A DNA stretch of 5,262 nucleotides, from NCBI GenBank assembly GCA_945871455.1, contig CAMBXJ010000334.1, forward strand, positions 1 to 5,262. The letters are read 5' to 3'. Position numbers and translations under genes: made by a program. The notes beneath the pieces were generated by a model, which worked only from the letters and a program-made list of their open reading frames with translations, was not told where the DNA came from and searched no databases. Source of the DNA: Asaia bogorensis. GTDB lineage: Bacteria; Pseudomonadota; Alphaproteobacteria; Acetobacterales; Acetobacteraceae. Position 1 is the stretch's first letter; each line of letters opens with the position of its first letter. This document shows, in pieces, positions 1 through 5,262 of the stretch.

Positions 1-540
1 CTGCTGTCGGCGATTGATCCCGACCTGCCCCCCGCCGTGCTGCTGATCGACGAACTCGACCGTGCCGACGAACCGTTCGAGGCGTTCCTGCTGGAACTGC
101 TGGCCGATTTCCAGATCACGATCCCGGAACTCGGGACGGTGCGCGCGAAAACGCAGCCGGTCGTGGTGTTGACATCCAATCGCACGCGGGAGGTGCATGA
201 CGCGATCCGCCGGCGCTGCCTGTATCACTGGGTCGATTATCCCGACGCGGCAAGGGAACGCGCGATCCTGGCGGCCAAGGCACCGGATGTGCCCGACCAC
301 CTGGCGTCCCAGGTGGTCGGCTTCGTCCAGCGGTTGCGCGGGGAGGAGTTGTTCAAGCTACCCGGTGTCGCCGAGACGATCGACTGGGCACAGGCGCTGA
401 CCTATCTGAACAAGACCGAACTGACCGCCGGCGACGTCGATGAAACCTTGGGTGTGCTGCTGAAATACCAGGACGACATCGCCAAGGTCCGCGGAGCGGA
501 AGCCGCCAGACTGGTGACCGAGACGCAGATCACGACCTGA
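1..540 (+). CDS. MoxR/CoxD-type AAA+ ATPase, C-terminal part (5' truncated by window edge)
   Basis: The reading frame is open from base 1 to a TGA stop at 538-540, giving 179 residues with no real start inside the window. Visible residues 13-23 (VLLIDELDRAD) are a Walker B motif with the catalytic Asp-Glu pair. Residues 54-60 (VVVLTSN) are a sensor 1 strand ending in Asn60, the run of arginines at 70-72 is a candidate arginine finger, and KLPGVAETIDWAQAL at 119-133 fits the sensor 2/lid helix of MoxR-type ATPases. The Walker A loop and roughly 110-120 N-terminal residues must lie to the left, judging by the usual length of about 300 residues. Known members act as chaperone-like ATPases, often with a VWA-domain partner such as CoxE, and insert metals or activate enzyme complexes. 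No VWA gene is visible here, so the client is unknown. The family call is strong; the CoxD subgroup is a weaker inference from the lid sequence. Confidence 0.9.
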   Translation: MLSAIDPDLPPAVLLIDELDRADEPFEAFLLELLADFQITIPELGTVRAKTQPVVVLTSNRTREVHDAIRRRCLYHWVDYPDAARERAILAAKAPDVPDHLASQVVGFVQRLRGEELFKLPGVAETIDWAQALTYLNKTELTAGDVDETLGVLLKYQDDIAKVRGAEAARLVTETQITT

Positions 541-596
541 CACTGGCGCATGCCCACTGGCGGATGCCCACTGGCGAAGGCCCACTGGCGGAGGCC
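541..596. repeat. Four-copy 14-bp tandem repeat (CACTGGCGNAKGCC)
   Basis: Four head-to-tail 14-bp units begin immediately after the stop codon of the ATPase gene: 541-554 CACTGGCGCATGCC, 555-568 CACTGGCGGATGCC, 569-582 CACTGGCGAAGGCC and 583-596 CACTGGCGGAGGCC. They differ only at positions 9 and 11 of the unit. Each unit contains GGC-GNAK-GCC, a possible 3-bp stem with a four-base loop, and both variable positions are in that loop. The array fills most of the 85-bp gap before the hydroxylase gene and ends 16 bp before its ribosome binding site. A role in mRNA structure or protein binding is possible but not shown; it may equally be slippage-generated spacer DNA. Confidence 0.9.
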
Positions 597-612
597 GTCC
601 AGCACCGATACC

Positions 613-618
613 AGGGAG
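613..618 (+). promoter_or_regulatory. Ribosome binding site of the hydroxylase gene
   Basis: AGGGAG lies 7 bases before the ATG at 626. This is the best Shine-Dalgarno sequence in the window and fixes the start of the hydroxylase; the other genes here have weak or no recognisable ribosome binding sites. Confidence 0.7.
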
Positions 619-625
619 ATCGCCC

Positions 626-2176
626 ATGCGACCCGAAGACCACATCGCCGACAAGCGCCGCCCCTATACCGGCGCCGAATACATGCAAAGCCTGCGCGAC
701 GGGCGAGAAGTCTATATCGACGGAGAGCGGGTGGCGGACGTCACGACGCATCCCGCGTTCCGCAATTCCGTCCGGTCCATGGCGCGCCTCTACGATGCCC
801 TGCATGATCCGGCGAAGCGGGACGTGCTGACCTGCCCGACGGATACCGGGTCCGGCGGCTACACGCACAAATATTTCCGCGTGCCTCGTTCGCGGGACGA
901 TCTGATCGGTGCGCAGGGCGCGATCGCGGAATGGTCCCGCCTGACCTATGGCTGGATGGGCCGCACTCCGGATTACAAAGCGGCCTATACCAACACGCTG
1001 GGCGGCAACGCGGAGTATTATGGTCCGTTCGCCGACAACGCGCGGACCTGGTACAAACGTGCCCAGGAAACCGTGCCGTTCATGAACCACGCGATCGTCA
1101 ACCCGCCGGTCGATCGGCACAAGCCGGCGGAACAATCCAAGGACGTCTTCGTCAGCGTCGAAAGGGAAGTTGACGGCGGCATCATCGTCTCCGGCGCCAA
1201 GGTGGTCGCCACGTCGGCCGCGATCACGCACTACAACTACATGGGCCAGAGCTCCAAGACCGCGACGGAAGACCTGGACATGTCGCTGATGTTCATCGTC
1301 CCGATCGACACGCCCGGCCTGAAACTGTTTTGCCGCACATCGTATGAGCGAGCCGCCGAACGCAATGGTTCTCCGTTCGACTACCCCTTGTCGTCGCGCT
1401 TCGACGAGAACGACGCGATCTTCGTGCTGGATAAGGTGTTCATCCCTTGGGAGGACGTGTTCATCTATCGCGATCCAGCCCGCGTGTTGAGTTTCTACCC
1501 GCGGTCGGGCTTCACCAACGGCTTCCTTCTCCAGGGCTGTACGCGGTTCGCGGTGAAACTGGATTTCATCACCGGATTGCTGGCCAAGGCGCTGCGCTGC
1601 ACCGGGGGCGACGACGCCCGCGGCAACCAGGCCTTGCTGGGGGAGGTCGTGGCGTGGCGCAACCTGTTCTGGTCGCTGTCCAACGCCATGGTGCATAATC
1701 CCGACAAATGGATCGGCGACGCGGTGCTGCCGCAACTGCAAGCCGGCCTGTCCTATCGCGTGTTCGCGCCGGACGCCTATCCGCGCATCAAGGACATCAT
1801 CGAGCGCACGGTGACCTCGGCGCTGATCTATCTGCCCTCCTCGGTCAAGGATTTCGCCAATCCGGCGATCGAGCCTTATCTGCGCCAGTACGTCCGCGGG
1901 TCCTACGGCATCGGCTATGAGGAGCGGATCAAGATCATGAAGCTGCTCTGGGACGCGATCGGCACCGAATTCGGCGGCCGGCATGAGTTGTATGAGCGGA
2001 ATTACGCGGGCGGGTGGGAGGACATACGCCTGCAATCTCTCACCAGCGCCCAGCGCGGCGGCGACATGGCAAAGATGGAAGCCTTGGTCGACCAATGCAT
2101 GGCCGATTACGATACGCAGGGCTGGTCAGGCGACACCTGGGTTAATCCGAATGGCTCTTCTGGCCTAACCGGTTGA
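626..2176 (+). CDS. HpaB/PvcC-family FADH2-dependent aromatic hydroxylase (4-hydroxyphenylacetate 3-monooxygenase type)
   Basis: A complete 516-residue protein, the usual length for the large oxygenase component of two-component flavin monooxygenases. These cytoplasmic enzymes use FADH2 supplied by a separate reductase (HpaC type) and O2 to hydroxylate a phenolic ring ortho to the existing hydroxyl. The N-terminus (TGAEYMQSLRDGREVYIDGE, 15-34) is the typical HpaB opening. Arg113 and Tyr117 in GRTPDY and His155 in NHAIVNP match the Arg/Tyr/His triad of characterised HpaB, with the same 42-residue spacing between Arg and His. AKVVATSAAITHYNYMG (191-207) fits the flavin-contacting segment, and GTEFGGRHELYERNYAG (446-462) is the conserved C-terminal block. 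The start is supported by AGGGAG 7 bases upstream, and the gene ends in tandem stops (TGA TAG). No HpaC-like reductase is seen, so FADH2 must come from elsewhere. The substrate cannot be decided: 4-hydroxyphenylacetate, another phenol, or a PvcC-like tyrosine derivative. For that reason no gene symbol is given. Confidence 0.93.
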   Translation: MRPEDHIADKRRPYTGAEYMQSLRDGREVYIDGERVADVTTHPAFRNSVRSMARLYDALHDPAKRDVLTCPTDTGSGGYTHKYFRVPRSRDDLIGAQGAIAEWSRLTYGWMGRTPDYKAAYTNTLGGNAEYYGPFADNARTWYKRAQETVPFMNHAIVNPPVDRHKPAEQSKDVFVSVEREVDGGIIVSGAKVVATSAAITHYNYMGQSSKTATEDLDMSLMFIVPIDTPGLKLFCRTSYERAAERNGSPFDYPLSSRFDENDAIFVLDKVFIPWEDVFIYRDPARVLSFYPRSGFTNGFLLQGCTRFAVKLDFITGLLAKALRCTGGDDARGNQALLGEVVAWRNLFWSLSNAMVHNPDKWIGDAVLPQLQAGLSYRVFAPDAYPRIKDIIERTVTSALIYLPSSVKDFANPAIEPYLRQYVRGSYGIGYEERIKIMKLLWDAIGTEFGGRHELYERNYAGGWEDIRLQSLTSAQRGGDMAKMEALVDQCMADYDTQGWSGDTWVNPNGSSGLTG

Positions 2177-2211
2177 TAGGGTCGCCCGCGCGCCCTGCGC
2201 TTTGGGTATCC

Positions 2212-2226
2212 ACACCTGGCAGGTGT
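2212..2226. promoter_or_regulatory. Perfect 15-bp palindrome, possible operator
   Basis: ACACCTGGCAGGTGT has 7-bp arms (ACACCTG/CAGGTGT) around a single central G. A loop of one base cannot form a good RNA hairpin, so a binding site for a dimeric regulator is more likely than a terminator. It lies 36 bp past the hydroxylase stop and about 355 bp before the next start, which is far for direct control of that gene. There is only one copy in the window and no regulator gene is visible, so the role is a guess. Confidence 0.35.
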
Positions 2227-2240
2227 CGATGTTGATCCTG

Positions 2241-2280
2241 AGCCTGGTTTCGTACCAACCAAATCAGGCTTTGTGATTTC
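2241..2280 (+). terminator. Probable intrinsic terminator after the hydroxylase gene
   Basis: AGCCTGGTTT (2241-2250) pairs with AAATCAGGCT (2261-2270) as a 10-bp stem containing one G-U wobble, around a 10-base loop. The stem is followed by TTGTGATTTC, which is T-rich for this genome but not a clean T run. It begins 64 bp after the hydroxylase stop on the same strand. Position and shape fit a rho-independent terminator; the interrupted T tract and fairly large loop lower the confidence. Confidence 0.5.
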
Positions 2281-2329
2281 AGAACACTACGCGGCTTCCG
2301 CAAGTCCCTAGGTACGGCGGTGACGTTGT

Positions 2330-2347
2330 GCGGGGTTCGGACCCCGC
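2330..2347. other. Strong GC hairpin with TCGG loop, no T tract
   Basis: GCGGGGT (2330-2336), loop TCGG, ACCCCGC (2341-2347) form a perfect 7-bp stem that two outer G-U pairs could extend. No T-rich tail follows on either strand, so it is not a classical terminator. It could be a structured element of an untranslated leader, a second termination or processing site, or a protein-binding palindrome. It resembles a tRNA T-arm at first glance, but its loop size and flanks do not fit one. Confidence 0.45.
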
Positions 2348-2446
2348 GTGGCGACGCATCGATCTTCGGCACAAGCGCACGGCTCCGAGCAGTCCGGTGA
2401 GTATTAGGTCCGCGCGCGTGGTGATGGCTCGCTGCTGGCGCACCCC

Positions 2447-2474
2447 TTTTCTCTCCAACCGCGACCTGTATGAT
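2447..2474 (+). promoter_or_regulatory. Weak sigma-70-like promoter candidate for the ABC transporter operon
   Basis: TATGAT at 2469-2474 matches the -10 consensus at five of six bases. The best -35 at usable spacing is TTTTCT (2447-2452, 16-bp spacer), which matches only three of six. An 8-bp palindrome, GAACGTTC (2475-2482), sits directly downstream and could be an operator overlapping the start of transcription. This would give a leader of about 100 bases before the ATG at 2582. The call rests on position and the -10 match alone. Confidence 0.2.
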
Positions 2475-2581
2475 GAACGTTCGAAAACTTCATAACGAGC
2501 GCGGGTCATGCCAGGACTGTTGCTACGCGGACCATCCCCCGCTGTTCCGCGATCCAAAGACAATGTCCAACGGACCCACGC

Positions 2582-4267
2582 ATGACAGCCAACCCGACTT
2601 TGAACGATGCGGTCGCGGACAACCGGACCGCTCGTTCGACCCATTGCGGCGGTCCGCCTGGTCGGGGCAGTGGCCCGACCGCTGTCTCGGCTTTATCACG
2701 GCGAGGCTTCGTCTCCGCCGCGGGTGCGATGGCACTGGCCAGCGCGCCGGGCCTCGCCCAGACCGGCATATTGGAGTACGGCATATTGGAGTACGGCACA
2801 TTGGAGTCCGGCACATCGGCCCGGACCTTGCGAGTCGTGGCGCCGTGGGACCTGCGCGGCCTGGACCCGGCGCGCGGCGGCTTCGTCTTTCAACGCCTGT
2901 CGGTGGCCGAGACACTGGTCGCCACCGATCGCGAAGGGCGCTTCCTTCCGTCCGTGGCCGATATGTGGTCGGTTGCGCCGGATGGCCTGACATGGCGCTT
3001 CCGGATCGGCACCACCCGCCGCTTCCACGACGGATCACCGATCACGCCCGGCTCGGTCGTGAACGCGCTGACCATCGCCCGCGCGGCGACCGGCAACGCG
3101 CTGCGCCGGGTGCCCATCACCGCGATCGCCAGCGACGACTTTGAGGTTGTGATCCACCTCTCCGCACCTTTCTCGATCCTGCCCGCCTATCTCGCGTCGG
3201 CCTCTGCCTTGATCCTGGCACCCGCCGCGTATGGCGCCGACGGGCGGGTCCGCACCATGATCGGCTCCGGGCCTTATCGCGTCACGAAAATCGACGGAGC
3301 CTTCGTCGTTGAAACCGAGGCCGCGGACGCTGGTCCCGCGATCCGCCGGGTTCAGTATCGCGCCGTACCCGACGGCGAAACCCGCGCCCGGTTGGCCGAG
3401 GCCGGTGACTCGGAACTCGCTTTCAACCTGCCGCCCGCCGCGGCGGATCGGCTGCGGCGTGGCCGGAATGTCGAGGTGGCGGCGACGCCCATTCCTCGGG
3501 CGCGCTACGTGGCGCTGAATGTGGGATTGCCGCTGTTCGCCGACCTGAGGGTCCGACAGGCCTTGTCGTTGGCCATCGATCGCGTCGGCGCCGCCCGGGT
3601 CATCCTGCGCAACCCTGCCGCCGCCGCGGATCAGCTCCTGCCCCCATTCCTGGCGTATTGGCGTGATCCCGCCACACCGCCACTGCGCACCGATCGCGCC
3701 GCCGCCGAGGCATTGCTTGATGCGGCCGGATGGAAACCCGCGTCCGGCGGCGTGCGTGCCAAGGACGGCACCCGCCTCTCCTTCGAACTCTTCACCTACG
3801 CCGCTCGGCCTGAACTTCCGGTCCTGGCGGAGGCCATGCAGGCGAATTGGCGAGACCTGGGGATCGAAGCCCGCATCAGGTTGGGTGACAGTGAGGAGAT
3901 CCCGCAACTGCGCGCGTCCGGTAAGCTGGAATCAGCCCTGGTGGCACGCGGCTACGCGCAGGTGCCCGACCCGGTCGGCACGCTGACGGACGATTTCGTG
4001 TCGCCGGCCGCGGCCGGGTGGGCGTCGGCTGGCTGGCGGTCGGCGTGGCTTGAAGCCGCGATCCAGACCTATGGAACGAGCGGCGACCCGGCCGAACAGG
4101 CCGCCGCCAGATACCGGATCACCGATATCCTGCAACGCGAACTGCCAGTGATTCCCCATAGCTGGTACGACCAGGTGGTCGCCTTCTCACGCGCCCTTGA
4201 TGGTCGGTTCATCGATCCGTACGAACGGACCTATGGCATCGCCGACCTGCGCTGGGCCGCCGCGTGA
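2582..4267 (+). CDS. Family 5 substrate-binding protein of a peptide/nickel/opine-type ABC importer, Tat-exported
   Basis: A 561-residue periplasmic solute-binding protein (SBP_bac_5 type, as in DppA, OppA and NikA). Residues 39-60 form a twin-arginine signal: SRRGFV, a hydrophobic stretch, then a probable cut near GLA-Q (58-60). Tat export suggests folding, perhaps with a ligand or cofactor, before secretion. Family landmarks are SVADMWSVAPDGLTWRF (124-140), FHDGSPIT (149-156), GSGPYRV (228-234) and FADLRVRQALSLAIDR (319-334). ATG 2582 is the most upstream ATG in frame after the stop at 2474; its ribosome binding site is poor and the only nearby alternative is TTG 2600. Odd points are a long hydrophilic stretch of 38 residues before the twin arginines, and a GILEY/GILEY/GTLES pentapeptide repeat at 62-76 between the signal and the mature fold. 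The protein is followed after 9 bp by its permease gene. Sequence alone does not distinguish a peptide, opine, nickel or other ligand. Confidence 0.92.
   Translation: MTANPTLNDAVADNRTARSTHCGGPPGRGSGPTAVSALSRRGFVSAAGAMALASAPGLAQTGILEYGILEYGTLESGTSARTLRVVAPWDLRGLDPARGGFVFQRLSVAETLVATDREGRFLPSVADMWSVAPDGLTWRFRIGTTRRFHDGSPITPGSVVNALTIARAATGNALRRVPITAIASDDFEVVIHLSAPFSILPAYLASASALILAPAAYGADGRVRTMIGSGPYRVTKIDGAFVVETEAADAGPAIRRVQYRAVPDGETRARLAEAGDSELAFNLPPAAADRLRRGRNVEVAATPIPRARYVALNVGLPLFADLRVRQALSLAIDRVGAARVILRNPAAAADQLLPPFLAYWRDPATPPLRTDRAAAEALLDAAGWKPASGGVRAKDGTRLSFELFTYAARPELPVLAEAMQANWRDLGIEARIRLGDSEEIPQLRASGKLESALVARGYAQVPDPVGTLTDDFVSPAAAGWASAGWRSAWLEAAIQTYGTSGDPAEQAAARYRITDILQRELPVIPHSWYDQVVAFSRALDGRFIDPYERTYGIADLRWAAA
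2765..2819 (+). repeat. In-frame 15-bp tandem repeat encoding GILEY-type pentapeptides
   Basis: Two identical units, GGCATATTGGAGTAC at 2765-2779 and 2780-2794, are followed by a diverged unit GGCACATTGGAGTCC (2795-2809) and a partial unit GGCACATCGG (2810-2819). The period is a multiple of three and in phase with the gene, so it reads GILEY, GILEY, GTLES, GTSA. It lies right after the predicted signal-peptide cut and before the first strand of the mature domain (RTLRVVAPWDL, from residue 81). Two identical units next to diverging ones point to recent slippage expansion in a tolerant linker. Confidence 0.9.
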
Positions 4268-4276
4268 TCGCACGCC

Positions 4277-5206
4277 ATGACAGCCATCATCCTTCGCTGG
4301 GCCATCGGTGCCGCCGCGGCGGTGCTGATGGTGGCCACCATCGCCTTCGTCATGACCGAAATGCTGCCCGGCAACACCGCCTTCCAGGTCGCGGCGGCCC
4401 GCTATGACGCGGAGCGCGTAACCCCCGAAACCGTGCGGGACGTTCGTCACGAACTCCGTTTGGATGACGATGCGGTACGGCGGTTCGCGCGCTGGTTCGC
4501 CGCCATCGCCACCGGAGAGCTTGGCCGCTCGACCGTAACCGACCAACCGGTCTGGGCGACGATGGCGGCGCCACTCATGCGTACGCTACTGATGACGGCG
4601 GTCGCCTGGCCGTCCTCGCTGGTGCTGGGCGTGACCCTGGGCGCCTGGCTCGGGCTTTCCCGCCGCGGTCTCGCTGCCGCGAACGCCCTTGGCGCGCTGG
4701 CCGCTGGAACCCCATCTTATGTGGTAGGGTTCATGCTGGGGGCGGTGTTCGCGATCGAGCTGGGCTGGTTGCCGGTCGCGGGCCACGGTGATGTGGCGCA
4801 TCTGGTCCTGCCAGCGGCCACGCTCGCCCTGTTGGGAGGGTTGCGGCTGTCGCTGGTCACGGCGCGTGCCGTCGCGGCGGCCCGGTCCGATCCCAGCATC
4901 GCGTTTGCCCGCATGAAGGCGGTGGATCGCTTTCGAATCCTGGTGCTGCACAACCTGCCGCTCGCCGCCCCGGTCATTGTCGCCTATTCGTTTCTTGGAT
5001 TGGCGTTCATGCTGGAGGGGGCGACGGTCGTCGAAACCGTCTTCGCTTATCCGGGCCTGGGACGGCTGCTGATCGATGCGGTGCGCGCGCGGGATGTGCC
5101 GGTGATCCAAGGGGCGGCGGTCGTGATCGCCGTTGGTGTCGTGACGGCGAACACCTTGGCCGACGCACTGGCGGCCAGGCTGAACCAGATGATTGGCCGG
5201 TCGTGA
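4277..5206 (+). CDS. ABC importer permease, DppB/NikB family
   Basis: A 309-residue inner-membrane permease, normal length for this family. Predicted membrane segments are at about 4-26, 101-126, 136-164, 174-195, 228-250 and 275-298, giving the six-helix DppB layout with the large periplasmic loop after helix 1. That loop contains the family feature ELGRSTVTDQPVW (81-93). The cytoplasmic EAA-type coupling loop that docks on the ATPase is at about 205-232, ending in LVLHNLPLAAPV. PGLGRLL (259-265) and VPVIQGA (274-280) are typical C-terminal landmarks. In the EAA loop the usual Gly of the A-K-G core appears as Ala215, and the segment after His225 is one residue shorter than in typical relatives; both points come from alignment by eye. 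The start lies 9 bp after the binding-protein stop and in the same frame, with no clear ribosome binding site, so translational coupling is likely. It should pair with the following permease. Confidence 0.93.
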   Translation: MTAIILRWAIGAAAAVLMVATIAFVMTEMLPGNTAFQVAAARYDAERVTPETVRDVRHELRLDDDAVRRFARWFAAIATGELGRSTVTDQPVWATMAAPLMRTLLMTAVAWPSSLVLGVTLGAWLGLSRRGLAAANALGALAAGTPSYVVGFMLGAVFAIELGWLPVAGHGDVAHLVLPAATLALLGGLRLSLVTARAVAAARSDPSIAFARMKAVDRFRILVLHNLPLAAPVIVAYSFLGLAFMLEGATVVETVFAYPGLGRLLIDAVRARDVPVIQGAAVVIAVGVVTANTLADALAARLNQMIGRS

Positions 5207-5262
5207 CGGTCCCGCGTAAAGCCGCCGTCGTAACGTTGCTCGCGATCGGCGGGGTCGCGCTG
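5203..5262 (+). CDS. Second ABC importer permease, DppC/NikC family, N-terminus only (3' truncated)
   Basis: A GTG at 5203-5205 overlaps the upstream permease stop (TGA 5204-5206) as GTGA, a classic coupled start, and the frame stays open to the window edge. The 20 visible residues (MTVPRKAAVVTLLAIGGVAL) have a short positively charged head followed by a hydrophobic stretch, as expected for the first membrane helix of a DppC/NikC-type permease. Too little is visible to identify it by sequence. The call rests on gene order (binding protein, DppB-type, then DppC-type permease) together with the helix. No other start is available in the few bases that remain. Confidence 0.7.
   Translation, partial: MTVPRKAAVVTLLAIGGVAL

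Larger units (their letters stand above)
2177..2581. other. 405-bp non-coding region between the hydroxylase and the ABC transporter operon
   Basis: I see no convincing gene on either strand. Short reading frames cross the region, but they show no recognisable domain and run into the flanking genes antisense. It is less uniformly GC-rich than its surroundings around 2230-2300 and 2470-2500. It holds, in order, a 15-bp perfect palindrome (2212-2226), a terminator-like hairpin (2241-2270), a small GCGG-CTT-CCGC inverted repeat (2291-2301), a strong GC hairpin (2330-2347) and a weak promoter candidate near 2469. I looked for a tRNA and a riboswitch and could not support either. It most likely contains the end of one transcription unit and the promoter and leader of the next. 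Confidence 0.6.

Noticed and set aside
541..596. CRISPR array
   Set aside because: The units are contiguous 14-mers with no spacers between them.
530..2095. 521-codon open frame on the - strand across the hydroxylase gene
   Set aside because: It is antisense to a gene with clear family motifs. High-GC codon bias commonly opens such long antisense frames, and its translation is arginine/histidine-rich with no recognisable domain.
2326..2352. Possible tRNA T-arm or tRNA remnant
   Set aside because: GGGGTTCGGACCCC resembles a T-arm, but the loop is six bases rather than seven, and no acceptor, D-arm or anticodon arm can be placed around it.
2177..2581. Insertion sequence or attachment-site remnant
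   Set aside because: No terminal inverted repeats, target duplications or transposase fragments are seen; the inverted repeats present are short and local.
2279..2644. 121-codon - strand open frame spanning the intergenic region
   Set aside because: It has no domain, no visible ribosome binding site, and runs antisense into the start of the binding-protein gene.
2470..3144. 224-codon + strand open frame overlapping the binding-protein start
   Set aside because: It overlaps the Tat signal and mature domain of the binding protein in another frame. Its translation is low-complexity Arg/Gly/Pro-rich with repeated HIGVR, an out-of-frame reading of the 15-bp repeat.
3035..3907. 290-codon - strand open frame inside the binding-protein gene
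   Set aside because: It is antisense to a well-supported gene and its composition is typical of a GC-driven shadow frame.

Overview
This is a GC-rich, densely coding bacterial window with every real gene on the + strand. The base composition, codon use and gene types suggest an alphaproteobacterium, possibly of the Rhodospirillales/Acetobacteraceae kind. That placement is inference from general appearance; there is no rRNA or other marker gene to test it.

Layout. (1) Bases 1-540 are the C-terminal part of a MoxR/CoxD-type AAA+ ATPase, cut by the left edge. (2) An 85-bp gap (541-625) is mostly a four-copy 14-bp tandem repeat and ends in a good ribosome binding site. (3) Bases 626-2176 are a complete HpaB/PvcC-type FADH2-dependent aromatic hydroxylase with the expected Arg/Tyr/His active-site triad; no flavin reductase partner is visible. 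(4) A 405-bp non-coding stretch (2177-2581) holds a perfect 15-bp palindrome, a terminator-like hairpin, a second GC-rich hairpin and a weak promoter candidate; it separates two transcription units. (5) Bases 2582-4267 (substrate-binding protein), 4277-5206 (first permease) and 5203-5262 (start of the second permease, cut by the right edge) form the 5' part of a peptide/nickel/opine-type ABC importer operon. The genes are packed tightly, with a 9-bp gap and then a 4-bp GTGA overlap.

How they work together. The binding protein carries a twin-arginine signal and should capture a small solute in the periplasm. The DppB-like and DppC-like permeases form the membrane channel, and the ATPase genes should lie beyond the right edge. 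The hydroxylase and the MoxR-type ATPase are on the other side of the terminator-like hairpin and need not be functionally related to the importer.

Most of the window is ordinary metabolic and transport gene content; I found no convincing new system. The points most worth a second look are two unrelated short tandem repeats. One is a 14-bp repeat just before the hydroxylase gene, whose variable bases fall only inside a potential hairpin loop. The other is an in-frame 15-bp repeat that adds GILEY-type pentapeptides immediately after the signal peptide of the binding protein.
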